Source: Cycas panzhihuaensis
Lineage: Eukaryota > Cycadophyta
DNA length: 64,000 bases
Reading direction: 5' to 3'
Assembly (NCBI GenBank): GCA_023213395.1
Contig: CM041465.1
Location: 22,940,001-23,004,000 of the forward strand
The translations under genes and the position numbers were made by a program. Positions 32,338 through 44,326 of the stretch are shown here, piece by piece (position 1 is the first letter of the stretch; every line of letters starts with the position of its first letter). The notes beneath the pieces were generated by a model. That model saw only the letters and a program-made list of their open reading frames with translations. It was not told the origin of the DNA and did no database searches.

Positions 32338-34745
32338 ATGCTAGGATTCTCACATTGCTTACAAGGCCTACTTCTGTTGTTAGAAGAGCCTTCATATCAT
32401 TCCCTTCCCACATCGGATCCTGATCTGATCATGGAGGGATCTCTTTTGGATTAGGCATACCATGCTTATGTGTTTGATTCCCTTGAGCCACTTACTTCCT
32501 TCCAAGGGTCTGCCCAAGGAAGTAAAGATCCTGTTTATTATCTAAGTGACCAACCACATCCCCAATCTCACCATTCCTCTACTCATGGAGTAGAACCTTC
32601 ATCTCCTTTAGAGTTTCACCACCACCATGGTGACTCTCATGAGGATCGTCTTGTGGGATCCGCTTCATATGAGGCTCTTTCTACCTCTTATGATCAGGCG
32701 GATACTCCTCCCGCTGATGTAGTAGAAGCCTTAAGCCAATGTTTCCAAGTCACTTGTCTCCAACCACACCCAAAGTGGTTTGAGAACGTCTTGCAAAGCA
32801 TTGTGGCCCCTTCTTCTACATCTCCTTCACCTCGCTTATCTTATTCAGCCACTTTACCCATGATGAGCCTGCCTTTTACCTCTTCCTCTTCTCCTAATGG
32901 TGTATGTTCCTTGGGTACCACTCAAGGCATGTCATCTTCCTAACTCAAGTTGAGCATACCCCCAGTTAGTTAAACCACTAGTCCTCCTCCCACCATTTTT
33001 TATCCACCTACTAAACCTAGGGGACCCACATATCCCCCTACTTCTAGTCACGTGGGGCCTGTCCCCACATAATCCCAATACCAACCTAGGGACCCTTCTC
33101 TCTGCCTACCTCCCAATTACACTACTCAACCATGGGGGCATGGTAAAGGGAACTCCTAACTTGCTTATGGGGTGGACCCTCTACATCCTTATGGGGTCGC
33201 GCCACCTACAGGCAGCCCATATGGGCAGAATCTAGTCTCTCACCTCTCCTTTTTGCCATCTTGAATGGAACCTTACATCATGCCCTTGCAAGGAGGGCCA
33301 ACTCATTCCCAAGGCTTCTTCCCTCAAGCTCCTTTTCAACAAGGAGCACTCTCTCTAGGAGGGATGGGTATGTCATACCTATCTGCTCCCATGCAGGTTT
33401 CTTCAAATATGGTATTCGTTCCTCCTCACTAAGCGGTGGGAGGACAACATCCATTTTTTAACCAAACCTTCCAAGGAGGATTTGGGAAAACCTACCCCCC
33501 AATTATTTCTAGCTTCTGTTGACCCTATAGTCCAGTCAAGGATGCACCCTTTTACGGACTATCAGTCAACCCCCTTATCCATTGAATCGTTAAGAACTAA
33601 CTTACTGCCTCAACCCCCTGAAGTCCCTAAATTCAATGGGACTTCGTCGCAAGACCCAGCGGAACATGTTTGTGCTTCTTTATAGAATGTATTGACTACT
33701 GAGCCTACAACCACATCCTCATAAAACTATTTCTACAATCTCTTCAAGGTGATGCCCTCAAATGGTTTTATCACCTACCCGTGCATTCTATCTTCTCATT
33801 CCAACAGCTCGTGGATGAGTTTGTCAACTACTTTAATGTGGCTTGCCTATTTAAGAGTGGAATGAAATCCCTTTTGTTACTTAAACAAGGTCACGATGAA
33901 ATGAATCGTGACTTTGTGCAGTATTTCCATGACCTTCTTTATTCCACTAAGGCTACTTTACCCAAGGAGTTGAAGAGGGACCTTTTTTTCAATGCCCTTT
34001 GTCCATAAGTTCACGTATAAGTCCTCAAGATGGGGGCAACTATATGTGACTCCACCATAGTGAAGTGCTTGGCACTCGAGGCCATTGAGATCCAGGCTAG
34101 ACTCAAGAAGCCTCTAAAGTCCTCACAACGATGTGAGGCAACACCACCGTCAAAAGAAACCAAAACCCAGCAACCCACTAGGTCTTCTTCCCATTCTACC
34201 AAGAAGACTCTAGACCCTCTCACTTCAACCATACATTCATTTGAACGTAGTATAAGGGAGCTCAAGCTTCAAGATCCTTCATCTCCCATGTCTAACAAGC
34301 CAGTTCACCAAGCTTCCCAAGCTGCTCCTTCCAAGGGTGGTAACACCCAGTCCTCTCAAGTGAGGAAACCTGACTCCTCCCTTGAGAAGAAGTGGTGCTC
34401 CATCCATGGGGAGTGCTTCTATGATGATTCGCAATGTTAGGCCCAACATCCCTGCAACGTAACTCTTCCTCTAAACGGGCATCTAGGCCCAAACTAGACC
34501 AGCCTATTCATAGAGATCCCTTCCCCAAACATGGGGAACATGATCGCAACCCTCAGTAGAAGAATAACCAGAACCGAGGGAGGTCTCCAAACCCTTGCTC
34601 TTCATAAGCCAAAGGGAAGGATACAAGGAATTCGTCCTCTTCCTCGGGTTCCCCTAACCGACATATCCCTTCACCTTCGCAACCCTAGAATAAGGGAAAG
34701 AAAGTCATTCAGTTGCTTGAGACTACCCCATTGTACGCCTTAACC
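32338..34745 (+). pseudogene. gag: T3 gag
   Basis: ATG 32338 begins a frame aligned with the T4 start (QGLLLLLEEPSYHSLPTSDP). Gag core blocks are EVPKFNGTSSQDPAEHV, LKWFYHLPVHSIFSFQ and LKQGHDEMNRDFVQYFHD. CSIHGECFYDDSQC (34399-34440) is the knuckle, with the second His replaced by Tyr. A basic/Ser-rich tail runs to about 34745. Broken by TAG at about 32455 and many later stops or shifts. Confidence 0.8.
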
Positions 34746-35560
34746 TAGTCTCAAGTGATCAAAGAGGCAAACGATGCCTCTTCATCCACATCTCACCTTG
34801 ATCCTCTTCTAGGAATTTCTCTTCTAGAATCCCCTACACTCCCCAAGACCATTCCTATGCGCCCCAGTCATTATGACTTTCGAAGGTCTCTTCCCCAACC
34901 CACTACGAAGGGGAAGCCTTTCTCTATCATTGATGAGCTTCATTCCATGGCTGTTGGAATGTCCATAATGGATGTCTTGAGGAGTTGCCCTTAATAGCAC
35001 ACATTACTCTTGGAGGCTTTAGGATTAGGTGATGTGCCCATTCATGCCTTGGGTGTCATCTTGAGTCATGAGCCTGTCATCTCTTTTGATTGTAAGGATC
35101 TTCTCCCTACTAGCGAAAGGGAGTGCGAATGGCATTTCCCTTTTACTATTACCATTGATACTTCAGATTGTACTTTACAAAGAACTGTTATCGATAATAG
35201 TTCTTCTATTAATGCCATGACCTTGTAGGTTGTGCAAGAGCTTGGCATATCAGCTTTAGAATTGATTCCATGGCGGTGCCAAGGCTACGATGGTAGGGAA
35301 AAGACACCCTTTGGATCAGTGTCTATCCTGCTTACTCTTGAGGATAAGACTATCCTCTCTAATATTGTAGTTCTTGACATTGATGTCGACTATAATCTTT
35401 TGTTGGGACACCTATGGCTCAATTAAATGGGGGCTGTGTGCTTGTCCTGTTGGGGACAACTTAAATTCATCCACGAAGGGCAAATGAGAGTCGTCTCTCG
35501 GGAGCTTCCTCCTACTAAACAACCACGTCAATCTCATCAAGAAGATCCTAGCTAAGCGAA
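34746..35560 (+). pseudogene. T3 protease
   Basis: PFSIIDELHSMAVGMSIMDV, then VIDNSSSINAM at about 35187-35219 (active site DNG changed to DNS, catalytic Asp kept), VLDIDVDYNLLLGHLWLN and WGQLKFIHEGQMRVV. Stops at about 34993 and 35227. Processing of gag-pol would have been its role. Confidence 0.75.
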
Positions 35561-37640
35561 AGGAGATAAAGCCCTTTCTACCCATGCCTCTGCTTGTTCT
35601 ATTGATATCCTTGACTCATCTCTTTTGGAAGAAGACCCTTCATCCTCTTCTTCCAACCTCACGCGTTTCGCCCCTATTGATGTCAGAAGTTATGGATATC
35701 TTGCCATACTTAGTGACGATGAGTCTGATGGCAAGGATGAGGACCTCCCTCACCTCATCTCCCTTCTGGGCACAAGTAGGGGGCATCTCCTTTGTTCAAG
35801 ATCTTGCTCTGGAACCTCTACAGTTGGAGAGACTAGTTCTTCTCTTGTGTCTCATGTCATCACCCCTGTTGATTAGGTGCTCCTCGAGTCTTCCCCTTCG
35901 TTGTCGCATATAAGTAATGAGGTTGGGGAGCCTCTTATTGTCCCTTATAGGTGACCTTTTCCTGGCTCTTCTAGGTAGTACTTCAGGTATGTTGAGCGAC
36001 ATGATGACCACCATGGTCCCACTGCCTCTACCTCCCTTCACCCTTCATCTTCTTAAAGTATGGTCATCTATGGGGTGGACTACTTTGAGAATGACGAAGC
36101 CCTGCTTGAGTATTTAGTGGGCTCCATGCCTAACCTTCCTTCTGGTCACCATAGGCTTGGCTATCAAAAGGTCTTGGCTATTGGGTCTTCTCTTGCTGAC
36201 CCAATTCCATCCCCTGTTCCATCCCTTCCTGTTGACTGAGCCCCCCTCTACTTTGAGGAGGGGAATGCCATGTGCATGGGGGCAACCCAAGACATAGTCC
36301 TTTCCCCATGCAAAGTCATTAAGGTAGGGCCAGAATGCTCTCTTGATGAAGTGAAGGAGTATACCCTTTTGTTCTAGGAATTTCATGATGTTTTTGCATG
36401 GGACTACTGCGATATGAAGGGAATCGATCCTTCAATCGTTACCCATAACCTCACCACCATTCCTGGTGCTCACCCTATGCATCATAAGCAATGCCCTCTT
36501 CACCCTAAGCTCTTAGATGCTGTTAAAATAGAAGTTGAGAAACTCCTAAATACAGGATTGATCACTTCCATCGACTACCCTAAGTGGGTGTCTAATATTG
36601 TTCCCATTGCTAAAAAGAATGGGACGATCCAGATATGTATTAATTTTCATGACATCAATAACACATGTCCTAAAGACAATTTCCCACTTCCTTTTATCGA
36701 TTAAATTATCGACCGAACTGCCAGTTTTAAAGTCATGTCCTTAATGGATGGCTTCTCTGGCTATAACAAAATTTAAATCTCTCCTAAAGACCATCATAAG
36801 ATAGCCTTCACCACTCCATGGGGTACCTTTGCCTATAAGGCATTATCTTTCAGACTAAAAAATGCAGGCACCACTTATCAAAGGGAAATGTAATTCATTT
36901 TGCATGATCTCATCAATAAATCCTTGGAGGTCTTCATGGATGATATGATAGGTCTCTCATGCATTAGACCCCATCATTCTTCTGATTTGCAGGTCATCTT
37001 CATACGATGCTGCAAATACCATATAAGCCTCAACCCTCTTAAATGTGTGTTTGCCATGATAGCTGGCAAACTCCTTGGTTTCCTTGTGTCAAAACAAGGG
37101 ATTTAGATTGACCTTGACAAAGTCAAGGCCATCCTTAACATGCCACCTCCTAAAACCCAATGATGGATTAAGTCATTTTTAGATAGGCTTGGTTTCTTCA
37201 AGCATCTTTTGGCAAACTTTGCCATAAATGCCAAACTGCTCACTAACCTATTAAAGAAGGGGACCCTATTTATTTGGTCTTCTAAGGCCCAACAAACCTT
37301 CAAAGAACTTAAGGAAGCCCTCACTTCTGCCCCAACATTGATGTTCCCTCTCTTTGATAGACCATTTATCCTATATACCTTAGCAACCGATGAACCTCTG
37401 GGTGCCATGTTAGCCCATGAGGACGATTCAGGAGCCAAGAGGGTTATTTACTTCATCAGTCGTACCCTTGTGGCTATTGAACTTAACTACTCCCCCGTGG
37501 AGAAGGAATGCCTCTCCTTGGTACGCGCAACCAAGAAGTTCAGGCACTACTTGCTTGGGAACATGACTCGGGTGATCGTTCAATCTAATTCCCTACGTTA
37601 TTTACTTACCTGACCCTACCTGACAGGTAGGACTGGCAAG
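35561..37640 (+). pseudogene. pol: T3 linker, reverse transcriptase and fused RNase H
   Basis: Acidic linker (35580-36380), then RT: MKGIDPSIVTHNLTTIPGAH, KLLNTGLITSIDYPKWVSNI, FPLPFID, SLMDGFSGYN and catalytic box VFMDDMIG (both Asp kept, 36930-36960). The fused RNase H at 37200-37613 includes LGAMLAHEDD, IYFISRTLVAIELNYSPVEK and FRHYLLGN. Internal stops are at the FPLPFID block, the GYNKI block and the TYQREM block. The length and order are typical of Ty3/gypsy pol. Confidence 0.85.
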
Positions 37641-37699
37641 TGGGCCATCCTCCTTTAGGAGTTTGACCTCCAAATCATTAACAGGAAGTTAAAAAAAGG

Positions 37700-39105
37700 G
37701 ATGGTAGTGGCTGAGTAGCTTGTTGACACTCCTATCCTAAATCCTTTGTATGTTCCTATTGATGACTCTCTTCCTGGTGAGCCCATCTTGGCTATTCAGG
37801 ACCCTCCTCCTCATGTGCTTGTTGATAGTGAGTGGTATGGGGACATCATGCAATACCTCACTCAGCAGCAATATCACCCTAACACTGGTGGTAAAGTTAG
37901 GTCTCGTATTCGGGCTACTACTAGGCAATACTTCCTCATGGGTGAGGTATTGTACAAGAGGCCCTTCGGTGGGATCCTTCTTCGTTACATCACCCCTAAC
38001 GAAGCGAACCAAATACTCTAAGAATGCCACAATAGCATTTGTGGGGGCTACTTTGGGGCCAATCCATGGCCCAAAGGATCCTTCATATGGGGTACTATTG
38101 GCTATCCCTCTTTAAGGATGCCCATGCTTATACCCTGAGATGTCAGCAATGCTAGGAGTATGCCAACATCACCCACTTGCCTTCTAAGGCTGTCCATCCC
38201 ATTATATCTCCATGGCCTTTCTCCCAATTTGGGTTGGACCTCATTGGAGCCATATCCCCATCCTCTTCGTTACAGCACAAGTTCATTTTGACTACTACAA
38301 AGTACTTTACTAAATGGATGGAAGCCATTCCTTTGACTACTACTCCTAGTAAGACGATAGCCACCTTCGTCTATGAGCATATCATCTACCACTTTGGGGT
38401 TCCCAATGTCCTGATCACGTATAATGGAACTCCTTTTTGTAACAAGGAGATGGATGAACTTTGTGAGAAATTCCATATTTCTCATAAAACTTCCTCTCCT
38501 TACTACCCCAAGGCCAATGGATAGGTTGAATCATTCAACAAAACTCTTATAAATATTCTAAAGAAGACCGTGGCCCAATCTCAAAGAGACTGGCATCTCC
38601 AACTCTCTTTTGCTCTATAGTTGTATCGCACGTCTATCCATACGACTATAGGAATGACTCATTTTTTCCTAGTCCACGATATGGAGGCAGTTCTCCCATT
38701 AGAAGTGGAGATTCCTTCTCTACAGGTCTCTCTTTGAGGTCTTGTTGATGAGGAGTTTATCTGCTAGGCTTGCCTCTTAGACCTAGAGGCCTTGGATGAG
38801 AAGTGCTTGGCCGCCTACTAGGCCAACCTCACCTCTAAGGATAGGGTACGAAGGACCTATGATAAATAGCTTCATTCCTATCCTTTACATCCTGGGGACC
38901 ACATCCTCAAATTAGAATATCTCCATGATCGCCTGACCAAATTCAAACCCAAGTGGGTTAGCCCTTTTGTCGTTCTCAAGAGCCTTGGGAATGACGCTTA
39001 CAGGATCACCACCTTGGAGGGCCTTGAATTTGAGAAGGCTATTAATGGGAAATTCCTAAAAAATTTTATGCATAACTATGTCACTCTTTTCATTGCGCTC
39101 TGAAA
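37700..39105 (+). pseudogene. pol: T3 integrase
   Basis: A zinc-binding-like N-terminus (ECHNSICGGYFGAN, the second His replaced by Tyr; RCQQC) is followed by the catalytic core at 38177-38600 and a C-terminal domain (FKPKWVSPFVVLKSLGN, about 38940-39000). The DDE triad is damaged: ILTTTKYFTKW has Lys where the first Asp is expected and LITYNGTPF has Tyr for the second Asp. The Glu in VESFNKTL is present. No chromodomain follows, consistent with the Tat lineage. Confidence 0.8.
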
Positions 39106-39839
39106 CGAGCCTAAACTACTGCCCTAGGCACATCCCCATTCCCCCTAGCCACACGTAGAATGGAAGCTTAGGTTGGCCTTCTTGCCTCTTTTGGGTTCCT
39201 CTTATGGAACCCCTTGTCCTCCATTTTCTCTAGGGGACCCCATCTTCCTAATTTGGTGTAATGTCCCTATCGGTCTTGAGCCTAGGTACATTCCCCAACT
39301 AGGATAATGTGTTGAAGTATTGTCACTCCCTTCCCACTAGCGCTTCCTTTGCATATCCCGCTATGCTCCTATATGGACATGTATCCCACCCTATTTCCCA
39401 GCCCCACATACATCTATTACTGCTGCTCATGGTAATCATATGTGCGCTTACCAAGAATATGGCCTTATATGAAAGTAAGTGTGTGTAGATCAAACAATCC
39501 TCTATCACAAACTACATGATAATCAACTAAAAACAATAATATAACATATAGCTCCTAGTGCATCCGTGCACTATCATACATATGCATACATACATATAAA
39601 AATAAATATACATCATTCATTATCATGTGTCATCATACACATTAGCATATATCAATGGGGTACTAATGGCCTTGTCTATATATATATAATCATCATGTGT
39701 CATATCATACAAATGGTATGGTACATCATCTATGGGAAGCTAGAATCCTTGTAGGGAGGGGTACAATCATGTGGCAACATATGGTGACTCCCTGGAGGTC
39801 TGGTACTTTCCCATGTCAAAAACTATTATAACTTACTCT
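39106..39839 (+). other. T3 post-integrase untranslated region
   Basis: Matches T1 1-316/1371-1532 and T4 48603-49285. AT-rich with CATA runs at 39560-39740. The site at about 39655-39690 is the empty counterpart of the T1 solo LTR insertion. No conserved frame. Confidence 0.6.
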
Positions 39840-40423
39840 CTAGTGCTGCCCTATTCCTGGGGTATCATCTCCTGGTCTATGTGATCCCTCTTCCGAGGAC
39901 CACATGCCTCCCAGACTCCTCCTATGCCTCTAGGATCTCCCTGCCTTGCTCTCCTCATCCCGAGGCCTCCTTAAGGTCATCACTGCTGTGTGGGTATATG
40001 TCCTACTCTTTAATGATCTCGATGCCATCTCACCCACCAGCTGATCGTATCATGCTTGGATACGATCCCTCTTGCCCTCCAATCCTCAGAGCCACTGCTC
40101 CAGTGCTACTATCCTGATGCGACTCTTCGCATCACCACCCGCTCCTCCCTGAGCCTCTAGAGCTTGGACCTAGCCTCGTAGAGCATCTCTCTCCACTCTG
40201 GTCATATCCAACTCCCTCTATAGTCATCCCACTTGCACCTCATGCTCTTGGGACTCTACCACCCACACGTCTCTAACCCTAACTAAAGGGGTGAATGTCG
40301 GCGTGTGGTCCCTTACTGACCGTGGCTCCTCTCCTACCTCGATGGGTGGTTGTCCCTCCATGTAGACCTAGGGAAACATCTCCCAAACTACCGCCTTAAT
40401 CAACCTCCCAATGTCCACCACTC

Positions 40424-40545
40424 CTGCAAAATCCAACATGCCACATGTCAGTATATACATCTATAAGTACATCAAACAAATTAAATAAAGCATAACAACT
40501 AGATATCTGGTGATTAAAAGATGATGTGTAAAGGTAGTATCTCAC
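40424..40545 (-). other. Antisense gene intron 2 (T3)
   Basis: On the minus strand, AGCAG|GTGAGATAC...TTTTGCAG|GAGTGG, 122 bp. Borders conserved with T1 and T2. Confidence 0.65.
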
Positions 40546-41773
40546 CTGCTGGAATTGTTTGTGCCCCGACTCAGATGATCACCTCCTCCTTGGGTCCTCC
40601 ACCCACTACTGGTACCTCCTCCTCCTCTGGTACCACCTCTCTAACTGCCTGGCTTGCTGGGGTATCTCCACCTTCCTCTACTGCTGTAGTCGCTGCCTAA
40701 ACTCTCCTGACTATCCTCATTTTTAGGACTGGCATCCGGGAAGCTCCACCTCTCCCTGCAGTCCCTGATGGACCCACCTCTACTCCTGTGGCTCTTGATG
40801 GCCTTACCACTCCTCTTGCAGTCCCTGATGGACTCGCCTCTCCACCTGCTACTCCCGATGGACTGGCCCCATCATCTCTGTCACCTCCATCATCATCGTC
40901 TCCCTCACCAAGGGTACCACCTGCTCCTCCTACCTCATTATCATTATCCCACCTCACCCCTCTATACAGATCTGATGTGTAGTTTACCATGGTGAGGAGG
41001 TCTAGTGATGTAGCCTCCACTAAATGCCTGACATGTGCCTAGTCCTTGGTTCCCCTAAACTAAGTCTGCCACCTGTGGACCATAAGAGCCCATGCTGAAA
41101 TTGGGTGGGGCCCTCTTGGTGGTGCCACTACTCTAAAGTGATCAAAGAACTAACACTGTAGCAGCGTGTTGTAGGATAGTCCTCCTCTCCCAGCTACCCT
41201 GATGGCATCTAACTGGGCGACATTGTTCTTTGCTATCAGTGTGACCTAGTCTAATTTCTCCCCAGCCTCACATCTCCTTACCGTATCCATCCATCTGTTG
41301 GGTATATCCCTATAATTCTATTTCCAGGATATCTGGAACATAATGCATAGTGTAATCAATTTCCTCATACGAGGAATCTTGGACATGATTATAATCTGCA
41401 TCGGTATGCCTCTCCTCTCCCACTAGTCCCGACCTATGAAATAGGTCGCTGCCTCCCTGTGTGCAGCATCATTACTAGGCAACGTACCTAGTGACATTGG
41501 TGCTCCCATCACCCATACTCCCAAAATCCTCTTAACGTCTCCTGGTATGACTGTGACATCTCCCACTTGGGGGAGATGGAATACATGCCTCCGTTGATCC
41601 TAGTGGGAGACAATGTCCACTAGAAGGCATTGGTTGGATGCATACTATGGCATCCTGATGGCCTTCAATAGGCCACATCTCCTTAGCACTCATCGATCTC
41701 TGCAAGTCATCATCTCAATGAAACTAAGCATAGCCACTCCAATATTCTCATGGTTATCCACTACGATAACAGC

Positions 41774-42243
41774 CTATAAAATACCCAAAACATAGTCAAA
41801 ACCCGTCTAAACCAACTTGTAGGCCTTCAGGATTGAGATCTGGCTATCATTTAGGCCATCTTTTATGTTTTTCAGCTAGTATGCCTTCACACTGCTTGCG
41901 GTACTGCAGAGTTTAGTATGGGGCCCGCTAAGATTTTATCCATCTCTTAGCAGCCCCATGGTAAAGATCGTGACACCGCAATCTTTGCCACAATGCCAAC
42001 GTCACCCCCCCAAAATGGGGGGTTTCCTACTTAGAAAAATAATTTTTTTTGCCCAGGTAGGCTACACTCAGACCCACCAGGAATAGGGCTTCTTAATGGC
42101 CTAGTCCCCCCTCTCGTTGGGTCCAATTTGGACCCCAAGAGATCTCTATTTGCCCTTAAGAGGCCTAAAACTATATCAAAAACCATTATAAAGCTATGAA
42201 ATTCAAATGACGAGATAGGTTTAGGTACGAGTAATCGACTCAC
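41774..42243 (-). other. Antisense gene intron 1 (T3)
   Basis: On the minus strand, ATATCAA|GTGAGTCG...TTTTATAG|GCTGTT, 470 bp. Its interior (41895-41990) contains GGTACTGCAGAGTTTAG and an AATCTTTGCC/AAGATCGTG pair like the T1 intron and the LTR motif array. Confidence 0.55.
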
Positions 42244-42423
42244 TTGATATGGTCTCGCTACTACCATTGCATCTCTCTAGTCTCACCAGCTGTCTCTGCA
42301 TCCCAATTCAACAGTCAGATCTCTCCCTATGTGTCTCTGAAATTGGGCGGCGCTCTGCTACGTAAGGGGAAGGGCTCTGATTCGTTCATGAGCCCATGAA
42401 AATGAATTCCATTTTCGTCGAGT

Positions 42424-42438
42424 TTTCTTTATATAGGC
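42424..42438 (-). promoter_or_regulatory. Antisense core promoter of T3
   Basis: GGGACCCCTGCCTATATAAA on the minus strand, about 30 bp upstream of ATG 42397. The same core occurs in T1, T4 and T5. Confidence 0.7.
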
Positions 42439-42992
42439 AGGGGTCCCGACAGGCACTCCTCCCATTTCTCTCGCCGCGATAGCTCTTGAGACCATCTCCC
42501 TTCCCTGATCACCTTTGCCTTTTAGGACTGTCTCCTGTTTTGCCTCTGTGGCCTCCTTTTTTCTTGGACTTGCCAAGTGCATTTATGGCACCCCTTCCTT
42601 GGCCTTGCAAGTTCCCTTCTACCTCGTTTTACATGTTGCCTCCATACATACTTGAGTTTATACTCGTTTGACTCATTTCATCATCCTAGACCCATTTTTA
42701 CCACCTGTTCGTGCCTCTAGGGCTTCCAAAAGAAGTGTCCCCTCCATTCGGGACCACATTTCACTTCCTTAAGTAACTTTTGGTACCCTTAGAGGGGCCT
42801 TTTCATCGTCAGTTCTTTCCCATCTATCGGATGGCCTTCTTCGCCTTTGGGTAGCCTCGTCTTTGGGTCTTCCTGCCTTTCATGGCCTTTATCACAACTA
42901 TTTGAGCCTTTTACAATGGTTTCCTACTATTGAGTGCTCTCCACTCATCAGTTCCATCAGCTTTTCCCTTTCTACCGAGACTCCATTCTTTT
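42439..42992. promoter_or_regulatory. Divergent intergenic region of T3
   Basis: Lies between the antisense TATA and the ATG of the second RNase H. Homologous to T1 4149-4684, T4 47735-48253 and T5 60820-61344. Rich in short C/T tracts, with no conserved frame. Confidence 0.5.
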
Positions 42993-42994
42993 GC

Positions 42995-43424
42995 CATGGC
43001 TTTACTCATTTTCACCGATGGTAGAAGCCGTGGAAACCCTAGCCCCTCCACCACCGCGTGGATTCTCCATGACCCTTCTATACATAACTTCATGCGTTTT
43101 AGGGTCTTCCTTCCCAAAGCTACAAATAATGAAGTTGAGTACACAATTGTTATTAAGGCCCTTACTGATGCACTCTGCTTCTACCATAGACCCATCGTCC
43201 TCCTTTATGACTCTCAGATTATAGTGTCCCATCTCACCTAGGTCTACCAGGTGCGGTGCCCATGCTTGAGAGCCCTTACCTCAACCGCTAGATCCCTATT
43301 GGCTTGTTTTTCATCTATTGGCATCTGACACATCCCTCGGGCTCTCAACACTGAGGCAGATAGCTTAGTCTGTCTTGTCGTTGAGTGTCATCTTCCTCTC
43401 CTTAGTGACCCACCTTGAGAGACT
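42995..43424 (+). pseudogene. Second RNase H of T3, all four catalytic carboxylates present
   Basis: Starts at an ATG in GCCATGGC context (42995). Motif order is LIFTDGRSRGNPSP, NNEVEYTIVIKALTDAL, LYDSQIIVSHL and ALNTEADSLV, giving the D-E-D-D set of RNase HI. DG-SRGNP and the NNE-EY spacing resemble archaeal/plant-type RNase H rather than the RNase H fused to RT. It is broken by a TAG after VSHLT and a stop near the SIGI block. It ends at a TGA (CCACCTTGAG) shared with other copies. It would degrade the RNA strand of RNA-DNA hybrids. Confidence 0.8.
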
Positions 43425-43903
43425 TGTCTGATCACCCATGCACCCAAGTCTCAGGTCATTTTGCACTTCACATTGTGATCTATTCACACCTCTGAAAGCT
43501 AGCCGCTAATGAGGTTAAACTATAACGACCACCAAGTTTGTTCCCTTCACTTTACTCTTAGTATATTAGCACATAACTATTGTTATCCTTGATTTGTGTC
43601 TATACATAGTTCCTTGTTCACGACATCAGTTGAGTCTTATGTGTGGCCCTAACCACCCATTCATCCTATTCTTAAGATGGGGGCATCCCCCTCATCTGTT
43701 ACTATTACTTGTTGTCTATACGATGACACATAGGCATCCCCTATGTTGTCTCGCCCTTGCTTCTACACCCACGCATTCCACCACGACACTTGCTATCGCC
43801 CTTGGCTCGCACCAGTGTTATGATTATTTATATACATATGTACTACTAACATTGTGTTATCAGTATTCACCATCACATTACACTTCCAAGCTGTGAGGCT
43901 CTG

Positions 43904-43915
43904 CTACCAAGGAGG
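43904..43915 (+). promoter_or_regulatory. Polypurine tract of T3
   Basis: CCAAGGAGGTAG directly before TGTTTCCCAGC, the start of the 3' LTR. Confidence 0.75.
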
Positions 43916-44326
43916 TAGTGTTTCCCAGCTCCCGAGAATGGGTTCTTAGCAAGTTGACTCAAGTAAGTGCAAGTATGCTTCTATCCCTTGTATTTACTAC
44001 TTCTCTAGAAAGGTAAATCAAAGCATCCTTTCATTGCATAACTAACTATCATATTTGAGTGATCATCTTGCATATGTTGCTTGATCATACTGCTTATTAC
44101 TCTTTCATCCTATGACGATCAGTGGGACATGCATCTCTATTGTACTCCACAACCCTTCTATGCACCTTCGTGTTGTCCTAAGCACCACTCAACCCATGTG
44201 ATCTGTCACACCCCTTTCCATATCATAGCCCTTAGCACCCCATTGAGTGTGATTGGTTGATCTTTATGCTAGTTATCAGTTTCTTAAGAGTCCTATTACT
44301 TTAGTACCCCATCTGGTTTAGGTCAT
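43916..44326 (+). repeat. 3' LTR of T3, first part
   Basis: Matches 29223-29626 of the 5' LTR and is interrupted at GTCAT by T4. The remainder is at 56322-57198. Confidence 0.9.

Larger units (their letters stand above)
39840..42397 (-). pseudogene. Antisense PMD gene of T3, decayed
   Basis: Same organisation as in T1. Exon 1 runs from ATG 42397 (an in-frame TGA follows soon after) to 42244. Intron 1 is 42243-41774. Exon 2 encodes the PMD from about 41770 to 40980, with LLVDIVSH near 41615, GDVTVIPGDVKRILGVWVMG near 41550 and YNTLLQC.FFDHFRVVAP near 41140. An acidic and Pro/Ser/Gly/Ala-rich segment with PSGTAGRG-type repeats follows (40995-40560). Intron 2 is 40545-40424. The coiled-coil and basic tail end at TAG 39842-39840. 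Stops in most blocks. Exon-intron borders agree with T1 and T2. Confidence 0.7.

Noticed and set aside
42930-43241. Host ribonuclease H gene
   Set aside because: It has the same position, start and stop in five elements, between the antisense gene and the polypurine tract, so it belongs to the retroelement.
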